Of a stretch of 25,641 bases of DNA, positions 7,569 through 14,950 are shown one piece after another; positions within the stretch are counted from its first letter, which is position 1; each line of letters starts with the position of its first letter. Below the pieces are notes generated by a model. It had not been told where the DNA came from. It worked only from the letters and a program-made list of their open reading frames with translations, and made no database searches. This DNA comes from Proteobacteria bacterium UBA7447. Lineage in GTDB: Bacteria; Pseudomonadota; Gammaproteobacteria; Arenicellales; UBA868. The position numbers and the translations under genes are program-made. The stretch covers positions 500-26,140 of the forward strand of contig DLPX01000011.1 in the NCBI GenBank assembly GCA_002477475.1, in the 5' to 3' direction.

Positions 7569-8393
7569 CTACCAGTATTTTTCGAAGTGGATTTGGCCCG
7601 GTTGACGCGGTTTATGAATGGTGAGGCCGTAACGGGTTGTGAGCATCTCTACCAGGCCCCCGGGGGTGTCGTAACTCAATGCCCCGGTCTTGCGGCCTTC
7701 CTTGGGAATGCCGATCATGGCGGGGTTGCCGCAGGCAAAGACGTGAGTCGTTTCCGGCGCAATCGAGACGCCATGCTCTTTTTCGAGGATGCCGTCGCGA
7801 AAGTAGTCTTGTATGTAGCGTTTGGCACCGCCTTCGCGGGTGACCAAAGAAATGTAGACCAGGTTCGGGTGGGTTTGCTGGAACTGCCGAATCTGTTCGG
7901 CATAGGCGAGCTCAGCGCTGTAGCGCACGCACTCCATCATGACCACTTGCTTGCACGTATCGACGCAGGTCTCCAGCATGGTCATATGCGGCGCAACACC
8001 GGTCCCGGTTGAGGTGAGAATCAGTGTCATGTCTGCATCGAGCTTCGGCAGCAGATAGGTCCCAACCATCTTCGGCCTGACAAAAAGCCGGTCACCTTCG
8101 TTCTGATCGAAAAGAATAGGGGTGAGATCCCCTTCGGGCACGCGGATGATCAAAAGCTCAAGCAGATCGGGATCGGCCGCAGGACCCAGGGATTGGGAAA
8201 GGGAATACGGTCGGCGGATGAGTTTCTTACCGTCCGGGCCAACCAGGCCGATGCTGACATAGTGCCCCGGCAGTCGCCCCGGGATAGGTGTATCCGGCCG
8301 GATAAAGAAGATCGAAAGCCCGTCGGCGACTGTTTCTATTCTTTCTATGGTCGCGTTGTAGGTATCGACCCCGGTCGGTTTGTCTGTGGACAT
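7569..8393 (-). CDS. fpr: Ferredoxin--NADP(+) reductase, bacterial subclass
   Basis: A 274-residue flavoenzyme that moves electrons between NADPH and ferredoxin or flavodoxin in the cytoplasm. The FAD-binding motif RRPYSLS is at 60-66. The NADP pyrophosphate loop STGTGVAPHM is at 118-127 and CGNPAMIG at 211-218. The protein ends in EKYW (271-274), the C-terminal aromatic stop of the bacterial Fpr group that stacks on the flavin. In other proteobacteria this enzyme belongs to the oxidative-stress response and feeds iron-sulfur assembly and ferredoxin-dependent oxygenases. No ferredoxin gene is in the window. The start at ATG 8393 has no clear ribosome binding site. The upstream divergent region contains an 8+8 inverted repeat. 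Confidence 0.93.
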   Translation of the reverse strand: MSTDKPTGVDTYNATIERIETVADGLSIFFIRPDTPIPGRLPGHYVSIGLVGPDGKKLIRRPYSLSQSLGPAADPDLLELLIIRVPEGDLTPILFDQNEGDRLFVRPKMVGTYLLPKLDADMTLILTSTGTGVAPHMTMLETCVDTCKQVVMMECVRYSAELAYAEQIRQFQQTHPNLVYISLVTREGGAKRYIQDYFRDGILEKEHGVSIAPETTHVFACGNPAMIGIPKEGRKTGALSYDTPGGLVEMLTTRYGLTIHKPRQPGQIHFEKYW

Positions 8394-8422
8394 ACGGTTT
8401 GCGATTGACTAGTCTGGACCCA

Positions 8423-8452
8423 ATTCTTTTTGGAAGAAAATCTCAAAAGAAT
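8423..8452. promoter_or_regulatory. Inverted repeat in the fpr / dehalogenase divergent region
   Basis: ATTCTTTT (8423-8430) and AAAAGAAT (8445-8452) are perfect 8-bp arms separated by 14 bases. They lie between the divergent starts of the ferredoxin reductase (8393) and the HAD enzyme (8487). The placement and two-half-site form fit a dimeric regulator acting on one or both promoters. No regulator gene is adjacent, and the arms are AT-rich, so chance is possible. Confidence 0.4.
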
Positions 8453-8486
8453 GGCCCTACAGTACACCAGGTGCAATACGTAGACA

Positions 8487-9215
8487 ATGACCGACCTGAA
8501 TCCTCAAGCCGTAGCGCCTCGCGCGTTGCTATTCGACGTCTTTGGAACGGTCGTTGACTGGCGGTCTTCTATCGCAAGAGAGGTGCAGGCAACTTTGGCA
8601 GGTCACCCAGTGTCTGTTGACAGCGAAGCGTTTGCAGATCGGTGGCGCGCGCTTTATCAGCCGGCGATGGCCCGGGTCCGTTCCGGGGAAATAGAATTTG
8701 CCCCCTTGGATGAACTCCATCGGGAAAATCTTGATCAGGTGCTTGCGGAATTCGCCGTCGATCATCTCAGCGAATCAGAAAAAGTCCAACTCAATCTCGC
8801 CTGGCATAGGCTGGATGCCTGGCCTGATGCCGTTGTCGGCCTCGAGCGACTCAAAAGCCGATACATCATTGGGACCTTGTCCAACGGCAACATAGCGCTG
8901 ATCGTGAATATGGCTAAGCACAGCGGATTGCCCTGGGACGTCGTGCTGGGTGCAGAGGTGGCGCGAGCCTACAAACCTCAGCCGCAGGCTTATCTCGGCT
9001 CAGCTCAGGCGCTTGGCCTGACTCCCGGCGAATGTATGCTGGTGGCGGCCCACAATGATGATCTCAAAGCAGCCGCGCAGTGCGGCTTCAGGACGGTATT
9101 CGTGGAGCGGCCGTTTGAGCATGGTCCCGATCAGAAAACTGATCGGACTGCCGATGGCGACTACGACTATGTGGCTCGGGATTTTGTTGATCTTGCTCTT
9201 CAGTTGCGATGCTGA
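8487..9215 (+). CDS. Haloacid dehalogenase type II (HAD superfamily)
   Basis: This 242-residue cytoplasmic hydrolase matches the L-2-haloacid dehalogenase group in order and length. The nucleophile motif is LLFDVFGTVVDW with D17 as the attacking Asp. A helical cap follows (about 25-110), then motif II TLSNGN (S132, N133), motif III lysine in AYKPQPQAY (K163), and AAHNDDLKAA (187-196) in place of the metal-binding motif of phosphatases. This last feature is the hallmark separating dehalogenases from phosphatase-type HAD proteins. The known reaction is hydrolysis of 2-haloalkanoates such as chloroacetate to 2-hydroxyacids. Related proteins may act on other substrates, so the substrate remains inferred. 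The start lacks a strong ribosome binding site. Confidence 0.87.
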   Translation: MTDLNPQAVAPRALLFDVFGTVVDWRSSIAREVQATLAGHPVSVDSEAFADRWRALYQPAMARVRSGEIEFAPLDELHRENLDQVLAEFAVDHLSESEKVQLNLAWHRLDAWPDAVVGLERLKSRYIIGTLSNGNIALIVNMAKHSGLPWDVVLGAEVARAYKPQPQAYLGSAQALGLTPGECMLVAAHNDDLKAAAQCGFRTVFVERPFEHGPDQKTDRTADGDYDYVARDFVDLALQLRC

Positions 9216-9253
9216 GCGGCAGCTGACAAGCAACTTGCTGTCGAAGCGTTGCC

Positions 9254-10129
9254 CTAGGAGGCGTCCTCTTGTTCGCGAGCTCGTTCTCCAAGGACGACAG
9301 CGAGACCACTCAAGACCACCAGCACCGCGCCAAACACCACATTCACTGTCGGTACTTCGGCAAATAGAAAAAATCCCCACAAGGTTGCCCATATGAGTGT
9401 GGTGTATTCGAGTGCACCGACCAGGTACACCGGTGCGTAGCGAAATCCGTTGGTAATCGCATATTGTCCGACGAGCGCCACCCCGGACAGGCCCAGCATG
9501 AGCAGGAGACTGCTGAGGGACGGTGTCTGCCAGGTCCAGGGTGAGCTCATCAGTGAGACCAGCAGAATAAAGATGGCTCCGCTCAGGAGCATCAGCTCCG
9601 AAGACTCCGTTCGCGAAAGGTGACGGGTGTAGATCCCAAGTGCAGCAAAACTGAAGCACCCAAAAAGCGCTGCGCCGGCACCCAGCCAATCCACTTCCCC
9701 GCCAGTCGGCTGGATAATGAAGAGCACCCCGATGAAGCCCACGATGACGGCCATGATCTGCCGACCGCTGGGGATTTCCGCCAGAATCACTCCCGACATG
9801 ACAGCAAGAATGACCGGGTATGCGGACGCAATAGAGATGGCATCGACCAGCGGCATTCTCGTGATCGCGAAGTAATAGCTCAAGAATGCGACAAGGTTAA
9901 AGGTTGCGCGCAGTAAATGACCGCCAGGCCGTTGGGTCATCAGTCCCCGGGAGCCGAAACGCCAGACGCAGATCAGCGCAAATACGGGAATCATGATGCT
10001 GCTGCGTACAAGCAGCAGTTGGAGCAGGGAAAAATCGGTTGAGAGCCACTTAACGAGTGCGTCTTGCGCCGAAAAGAAAAAAGACCCGATGAGCGTAAAG
10101 GCGCCACCCAACAGGACAACGCGTTTCAA
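9254..10129 (-). CDS. DMT superfamily (EamA) transporter
   Basis: A 291-residue carrier with about ten transmembrane helices in two EamA repeats (about 8-135 and 145-275). The first helix contains GSFFFSAQDALVKWLS, a common opening in this family. The C-terminal tail is charged (GERAREQEDAS). The start is a TTG at 10129 because no in-frame ATG or GTG lies between the upstream stop and the first helix; no ribosome binding site is evident. It follows the S-formylglutathione hydrolase gene on the same strand by 48 bases and could be the third gene of that transcript. A link to formaldehyde metabolism is not shown. It is convergent with the HAD gene, 38 bases apart. Confidence 0.88.
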   Translation of the reverse strand: MKRVVLLGGAFTLIGSFFFSAQDALVKWLSTDFSLLQLLLVRSSIMIPVFALICVWRFGSRGLMTQRPGGHLLRATFNLVAFLSYYFAITRMPLVDAISIASAYPVILAVMSGVILAEIPSGRQIMAVIVGFIGVLFIIQPTGGEVDWLGAGAALFGCFSFAALGIYTRHLSRTESSELMLLSGAIFILLVSLMSSPWTWQTPSLSSLLLMLGLSGVALVGQYAITNGFRYAPVYLVGALEYTTLIWATLWGFFLFAEVPTVNVVFGAVLVVLSGLAVVLGERAREQEDAS

Positions 10130-10177
10130 GGGCGGGGTCGCTTCATCGACCGGCTCATAAAGCGCTTGGGGAAGCCT

Positions 10178-11014
10178 TTACGAGATGAGTTGATGCGCAT
10201 GATGCGCGATGTGGTCACCGATAAAGGAAGCGATGAAGTAGTAGCTGTGATCATAACCCGGCTGCATTCGCAGTTCGAGATCTCGCCCGGCACCCTCGAA
10301 GGCGCTGCGTAGCGCCTGCGGCTTTAACTGTTCGTCAAGAAAGTTGTCCGCCTCGCCCTGATCGACCAGGACCGCACCGCGAAAGTCTGATTGCTCAACG
10401 AGAGCGCAGGCATCCCAGTTTGCCCATTCGGCCCGGTCGGGGCCGAGATAGCCGCCAAAGGCTTTTTCTCCCCAGGGACAGTTGACGGGGTTGCTGATCG
10501 GTGCAAATGCGGAACACGAGCGGAACACATCAGGCCTCTTTAAGGCGCAGATCAGTGCGCCATGCCCCCCCATCGAGTGACCCATGACACCGACTCTTTG
10601 GGGATCTCCCTGAAGGTCCGCTGCCACGATGCCGTGGAGTTCCTGCGTTACATAGTCGAACATCCGGTAATGCTCGCTCCAGGGCGCCTGCGTGGCATTG
10701 ACGTAAAACCCGGCTCCAGAGCCGAAATCGTAGTCGTCGTCTTCGCTGGGGAGTGCAAGACCGCGGGGCGAGGTGTCCGGCATGACCAGCATGATGCCGT
10801 GTTCGGCTGCGTAGCGTTGGGCGCCACCTTTCTCGGCGACATTTGCCCAGGTGCAGGTGAGCCCTGAAAGATAAAAAAGAGTCGGCCTCGGTGAGGACTG
10901 CTCTGGTGCCGGATCAAATACGGCAAACTCCATATCACAACGTGTGCTCTCACTGGTATGACGGAACACTCGCTGTGTTCCGCCAAAGGTCCGGACTTCC
11001 TGAATGCACTCCAT
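10178..11014 (-). CDS. frmB: S-formylglutathione hydrolase
   Basis: A 278-residue esterase-D-type alpha/beta hydrolase that splits S-formylglutathione into formate and glutathione, the second step of glutathione-dependent formaldehyde oxidation. The nucleophile elbow GHSMGGHGAL gives S147. The acid is D223 (DQGEADNFL) and the base H256 (PGYDHSYYF). LSGLTCTWAN near residues 49-58 is the conserved oxyanion region. I choose ATG 11014 because AGGAGG lies eight bases upstream. The GTG at 11020 would be only two bases from that site. The Shine-Dalgarno overlaps the stop codon of the formaldehyde dehydrogenase gene, so the two are translationally coupled. The symbol fghA is used for the same enzyme in other species. 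Confidence 0.95.
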   Translation of the reverse strand: MECIQEVRTFGGTQRVFRHTSESTRCDMEFAVFDPAPEQSSPRPTLFYLSGLTCTWANVAEKGGAQRYAAEHGIMLVMPDTSPRGLALPSEDDDYDFGSGAGFYVNATQAPWSEHYRMFDYVTQELHGIVAADLQGDPQRVGVMGHSMGGHGALICALKRPDVFRSCSAFAPISNPVNCPWGEKAFGGYLGPDRAEWANWDACALVEQSDFRGAVLVDQGEADNFLDEQLKPQALRSAFEGAGRDLELRMQPGYDHSYYFIASFIGDHIAHHAHQLIS

Positions 11015-11021
11015 GTCCACA

Positions 11022-11028
11022 ACCTCCT
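11022..11028 (-). promoter_or_regulatory. Start-deciding ribosome binding site of the hydrolase gene
   Basis: Read on the minus strand this is AGGAGGT, a near-perfect anti-16S match. Its first two bases fall inside the TAG stop codon of the formaldehyde dehydrogenase gene (11027-11029). Spacing of about eight bases fits ATG 11014 rather than GTG 11020. The overlap means ribosomes finishing the first gene uncover or reuse the site for the second. Confidence 0.8.
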
Positions 11029-12136
11029 AGAAGTTCACAACGCTGCGAATAGACTCGCCCTCGTGCATGAGATCGAAGGCAGTGTTGATTTCATCGAGTG
11101 GCATGACGTGGGTAATGAGATCATCAATGTTAATCTTTCCTTCCATGTACCAGTCCACAATTTTTGGTACATCGGTACGGCCTTTGGCGCCGCCGAACGC
11201 CGTACCGCGCCAGTTACGGCCTGTAACTAACTGGAATGGCCGGGTTGAGATCTCAGCGCCTGCCGGTGCAACGCCTATGATGATACTGGTACCCCAGCCT
11301 TTATGACAGCACTCCAGGGCTTGGCGCATGACCTCGACATTGCCTATGCACTCAAAACTATAGTCCGCACCGCCATCGGTAAGATCAACTAAATATGGCA
11401 CAAGATCACCTTCTACTTCAGAGGGATTTACAAAGTGCGTCATGCCGAATTTTTCTCCAATGGCGGCACGATCTGGGTTGAGATCGACGCCGACAATCTT
11501 GTCAGCGCCTGCAAGTCGTGCCCCCTGTAAGACATTGAGCCCGATACCACCTAGCCCGAAGACCACCACGTTATCGCCTGGCTGAACTTTAGCTGTGTTT
11601 ATGACCGCCCCGATTCCGGTCGTTACGCCGCAACCGATGTAACAGACCTTTTCAAAAGGTGCGTCTTCCCTAATTTTGGCGAGCGCGATCTCCGGGACGA
11701 CGGTGTAGTTCGAGAAAGTGGAAGTCCCCATGTAGTGAAGTACTTTTTCGCCGCCTATTGAGAAGCGACTGCTCTCATCCGGCATCAGACCGCGCCCCTG
11801 GGTTTCGCGGATGGCCTGACACAGATTGGTCTTGCCCGATGTGCAGTAGTCACAACTGCGGCACTCGGGGGTGTAAAGCGGAATCACATGGTCGCCTGGG
11901 GAAAGCGAAGTTACCCCCTTACCAACTTCGAGTACGACGCCAGCACCCTCGTGTCCCAGAATTGCTGGGAAAAGACCTTCAGGATCAGCTCCAGAGAGAG
12001 TGAAGGCATCGGTATGACACACTCCTGTTGACTTAATTTCGACCAGAACTTCGCCATCCCTCGGGCCGTCAACATTTACAGTTTCGATAGAGAGTGGATC
12101 CCCAGCTTTAAAAGCAACCGCGGCACGACTTTCCAT
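11027..12136 (-). CDS. frmA: S-(hydroxymethyl)glutathione dehydrogenase / class III alcohol dehydrogenase
   Basis: This 369-residue zinc enzyme oxidises S-hydroxymethylglutathione, formed from formaldehyde and glutathione, to S-formylglutathione with NAD+. Catalytic zinc ligands are C40 (GVCHTDAFTLSG), H62 (GHEGAG) and C169 (CYIGCGVTTG). The structural zinc site is C92, C95, C98 and C106. The nucleotide-binding loop is GLGGIG at 194-199. RETQGRGLMPD (110-120) includes the region that recognises the glutathione adduct in class III enzymes. Length and order are full and normal. GGAGG lies seven bases before the ATG and a TATAAT lies further upstream, so this is the first gene of the transcript. 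It would remove formaldehyde from demethylation reactions encoded elsewhere in the window. Confidence 0.96.
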   Translation of the reverse strand: MESRAAVAFKAGDPLSIETVNVDGPRDGEVLVEIKSTGVCHTDAFTLSGADPEGLFPAILGHEGAGVVLEVGKGVTSLSPGDHVIPLYTPECRSCDYCTSGKTNLCQAIRETQGRGLMPDESSRFSIGGEKVLHYMGTSTFSNYTVVPEIALAKIREDAPFEKVCYIGCGVTTGIGAVINTAKVQPGDNVVVFGLGGIGLNVLQGARLAGADKIVGVDLNPDRAAIGEKFGMTHFVNPSEVEGDLVPYLVDLTDGGADYSFECIGNVEVMRQALECCHKGWGTSIIIGVAPAGAEISTRPFQLVTGRNWRGTAFGGAKGRTDVPKIVDWYMEGKINIDDLITHVMPLDEINTAFDLMHEGESIRSVVNF

Positions 12137-12174
12137 TAAAATTCCTCCGGATTTTGTTTATTGAAATTAGAAAG

Positions 12175-12180
12175 ATTATA
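12175..12180 (-). promoter_or_regulatory. -10 element of the frmA promoter
   Basis: The minus strand reads GGTATAATC here, a perfect TATAAT about 40 bases before the frmA start codon. No good -35 is present at 16-18 bases spacing, suggesting a promoter that needs an activator. The surrounding 12137-12367 region is clearly more AT-rich than the flanking genes. Confidence 0.6.
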
Positions 12181-12232
12181 CCGATTCCAAAAAGTAACTA
12201 GTGGGAACTGTTGACAGTTATCTCACTGCGTG

Positions 12233-12251
12233 ACTTACTGATTAGGTAAGT
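12233..12251. promoter_or_regulatory. Inverted repeat in the frmA / sugar dehydrogenase divergent promoter
   Basis: ACTTAC (12233-12238) and GTAAGT (12246-12251) are perfect 6-bp arms around a 7-base centre. They lie about 55 bases upstream of the frmA -10 box and 117 bases upstream of the PQQ-enzyme start. A TAACTAG motif also occurs on both sides (around 12195 and 12260). The position suits an activator or a shared divergent regulator. No regulator gene is nearby. Confidence 0.4.
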
Positions 12252-12367
12252 ATTGTTACTAACTAGCTATCTATATCCTTGAACAGAGTATCGGGTTTTA
12301 TTATCTTGGAAGACTTATTATTTTTGGATTCCAAATTGACAGAATTAGGTATCTAACCTGGAAGAAA

Positions 12368-13561
12368 ATGTTTTTTCGAAATCGCCACTTTTTGTCCAAT
12401 GCTGAATCCTCAATAACATTTTCAGTGAGGACTCGTTTCTATCTCCCGATACTTGTCATTCTCGCCCTTCTTGGCGGTGGGTCTAGCGCCAGGGCCGGGG
12501 AAGCGCATGTTTTTGAAAGCTTGAAAGCAACTTTTCGGGTGGTTGTGGTGGCATCAGGCCTTGATCATCCATGGGCGGTGGGATTTCTTCCTTCTGGCGA
12601 AATTCTGGTGACAGAACGCTCAGGCGATCTGCGTCTGATTACGAAAGGGGAGCTACAGGAGGCCGTGGTCGAGGGCCTGCCTGAAATATCAGCTAAAAAT
12701 GATCAGGGGGGTCTTTTGGATATCGCTCTGGATCCTGCTTTTGACCAAAACGGCCGGCTATGCCTCTCTTACGTAGCGCAGGCCGAGGGAGGCCGCGGTA
12801 CCGAAATTGGCTGCGGGATCTTTCGCGACGGCCGCCTGGACGAGTTTAAGGTGATCTTCCGGGCGAAGCCGAAGAACAAATCCGGCAGACATTTTGGCTG
12901 CCGTCTGCTTTTTGCTGATGGCTATCTTTACGCCACCCTGGGAGATAGGGGTAACCGACCCCAGGCGCAGGACCGGGGAACACACCCCGGCTCTGTGGTG
13001 CGTCTCATGGCTGATGGCACTGTCCCGGCGGATAATCCTTTTATCGGGCATAGCGCATATCAGCCCGAGCTCTATGCCTACGGTAACCGCAACCCTCAGG
13101 GGCTTGCACAGGATCCAATAACAGGTGCTATCTGGATGCATGAGCACGGTCCCCGTGGAGGTGATGAACTGAACCTTTTGATCGCCGGGGCCAACTACGG
13201 ATGGCCGGTGATCAGTTACGGCAAGGAGTATTTTTTGCCCAAAGCAGTCGGTGAAGGCACTCACAAGAGTGGCATGGAGCAGCCCGTTCACTATTGGGTA
13301 CCGTCGATCGCGCCTTCGGGAATGACCTTCTATTCGGGTCCAGATTTTCCGGGTTGGCGAGGTAGCCTGTTTCTGGGTTCGTTGAAGTTTCAGGAATTGG
13401 TGCGTCTTGAGCTGGATCAGGGCCAGGTCGTAGCAGAAGAGCGCTTGCTGAGTGGAGAGTTCGGCCGGATACGGGACGCCCGGCAGGGGCCCGATGGCGC
13501 TCTATATTTATTGACGGATGCGGCTGAGGGGCAACTATTAAAACTGATGCCTGCCGATTGA
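12368..13561 (+). CDS. Exported PQQ-dependent sugar dehydrogenase, YliI/Asd type
   Basis: A 397-residue secreted six-bladed beta-propeller. A signal peptide covers about residues 1-43, with basic residues, a hydrophobic stretch FYLPILVILALLGG, then cleavage after ARA. Family landmarks are LDHPWAVGFLPSGEILVTER (65-84), the catalytic-type His in SGRHFGCRL (H175), the quinone-contact motif GNRNPQG (239-245), and MHEHGPRGGDELN (257-269). Relatives oxidise aldose sugars at C1 in the periplasm and pass electrons to the respiratory chain. PQQ use is inferred, and no PQQ biosynthesis gene is in view. GGAAG precedes the ATG. The gene is divergent from frmA across an AT-rich promoter and is followed 54 bases later by an enolase-superfamily gene that could act on a sugar acid product. 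Confidence 0.92.
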   Translation: MFFRNRHFLSNAESSITFSVRTRFYLPILVILALLGGGSSARAGEAHVFESLKATFRVVVVASGLDHPWAVGFLPSGEILVTERSGDLRLITKGELQEAVVEGLPEISAKNDQGGLLDIALDPAFDQNGRLCLSYVAQAEGGRGTEIGCGIFRDGRLDEFKVIFRAKPKNKSGRHFGCRLLFADGYLYATLGDRGNRPQAQDRGTHPGSVVRLMADGTVPADNPFIGHSAYQPELYAYGNRNPQGLAQDPITGAIWMHEHGPRGGDELNLLIAGANYGWPVISYGKEYFLPKAVGEGTHKSGMEQPVHYWVPSIAPSGMTFYSGPDFPGWRGSLFLGSLKFQELVRLELDQGQVVAEERLLSGEFGRIRDARQGPDGALYLLTDAAEGQLLKLMPAD

Positions 13562-13615
13562 GCGTGTCGGGCGCTATCATAGGCGCCTCTTGCAGATCGT
13601 ACTGTCGAGGCCAAA

Positions 13616-14866
13616 GTGAAGCTTACTGATCTTGAGATTTTCGTTGTCGGCAACCCGCCTCCCGGTTGGGGCGGGCGCTACTTCATCTTCGTAAAGCTAA
13701 CCACCAGCAACGGCCTCGTTGGTTATGGCGAGGTGTATTCCGCGTCAGTGGGTCCGGAAGCGATGCGCGGCGTGATTGAGGATGTGTTCTCGCGCCATAT
13801 GGCGGGCGAGAATCCAGAGAACGTTGAGCTGATGTTCCGTCGGGCTTACTCCTCGGGTTTCACGCAACGGCCGGATCTTACGGTGATGGGTGCGTTCTCA
13901 GGCCTCGAGATTGCCTGCTGGGATATCTTGGGCAAGGCGCACGATCGGCCGGTGTACGCGCTTTTGGGCGGACTCATGAATGAGCGGATCCGCTCCTACA
14001 GCTATCTTTATCCGCTTGCCCATCACGACATCAATGCCTTCTGGAATGATGCCGAGATGGCTGCCGAAAGCGCCCAGCACATGCTTGACCAGGGGTTTAC
14101 GGCGATGAAATTTGATCCCGCTGGACCCTATACGCTGCGGGGCGGACATCAACCGGCACTGAGTGATATCGCCCGCTCCGTTGAGTTTTGCAAACGTATT
14201 CGACAGACCGTCGGTACGCGTGCCGATATCCTGTTTGGAACGCATGGCCAATTCACAACGGCAGGCGCGATACGGCTTGCAAAAGCCCTGGAACCGTATG
14301 ATCCGCTCTGGTTTGAAGAACCCTGTCCGCCGGATAATTTTCTGGAGTTCGCCAATGTGGCCAGTCAGTGCCGAATCCCTATTGCCACAGGCGAACGTCT
14401 GACGACAAAGGCTGAATTTTCCGCTTTGCTGCGCACCGGGGGCGTTGCAATTTTGCAACCGGCACTTGGACGGTCAGGCGGTATTCTTGAAACGAAAAAG
14501 ATCGCTGCCATGGCTGAGGCCTTCAATGCCCAGGTAGCGCCACATCTTTACGCGGGCCCGGTAGAGTGGGCCGCCAACATCCAGCTGGCTGCCAACATTC
14601 CCAATGTCCTCATGGTGGAGACTATCGAGACGGGCGGCCGTTTTCACCAGCAGCTGATCGGCAACACCATCCGCTGGGAGTCAGGCTACGTCGAGGCACC
14701 GACTGAGCCGGGGCTGGGGATTCAGTTCGATGAAGCGCTCGCTCGGGAACACCCCTGGGAGGGCGCCGGCCTCCATCTGGAAATGCGCGAAGCCCCTTGC
14801 GACTATTCTGCCGAGAATATTTTTCTGGGCGGAGCGCCTCCAATCAAAGATCCGCCTACCGATTGA
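13616..14866 (+). CDS. Mandelate racemase/enolase superfamily protein (sugar-acid dehydratase-like)
   Basis: This 416-residue protein has an N-terminal capping domain (about 1-125) and a TIM-barrel. Enolase-superfamily landmarks are AMKFDP (K165), LWFEEP (E234), ATGERL (E260) and APHLYAGP (H310), with E335 in MVETIE. Family members abstract a proton next to a carboxylate using Mg2+ and act as racemases or acid-sugar dehydratases. The first metal-ligand position reads FGTHGQF, with Gly208 where an Asp is usual, so metal binding or activity may differ. The start is GTG 13616 with GAGG five bases upstream. It follows the exported sugar dehydrogenase gene, which could supply an aldonate; that pathway link is inference. 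Confidence 0.9.
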   Translation: MKLTDLEIFVVGNPPPGWGGRYFIFVKLTTSNGLVGYGEVYSASVGPEAMRGVIEDVFSRHMAGENPENVELMFRRAYSSGFTQRPDLTVMGAFSGLEIACWDILGKAHDRPVYALLGGLMNERIRSYSYLYPLAHHDINAFWNDAEMAAESAQHMLDQGFTAMKFDPAGPYTLRGGHQPALSDIARSVEFCKRIRQTVGTRADILFGTHGQFTTAGAIRLAKALEPYDPLWFEEPCPPDNFLEFANVASQCRIPIATGERLTTKAEFSALLRTGGVAILQPALGRSGGILETKKIAAMAEAFNAQVAPHLYAGPVEWAANIQLAANIPNVLMVETIETGGRFHQQLIGNTIRWESGYVEAPTEPGLGIQFDEALAREHPWEGAGLHLEMREAPCDYSAENIFLGGAPPIKDPPTD

Positions 14867-14950
14867 CCGTTCCGCGGGTGAGGTGAATTTGGTGTCAAAG
14901 CGGTAAGACGCCCTCAAGATAATAAGGGCTTAAAGAGACGAAGCCAGAAC

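Noticed and set aside
10130..10180. Possible fusion or read-through between S-formylglutathione hydrolase and the following transporter
   Set aside because: They share a reading frame separated only by a TAA and open codons, but the hydrolase ends at its usual length. The intervening codons look non-coding and nothing supports read-through.
13562..13615. Terminator after the PQQ sugar dehydrogenase (GGCGC/GCGCC hairpin at about 13569-13587)
   Set aside because: The stem is only about five base pairs and lacks a U-run, so it does not clearly separate this gene from the next.
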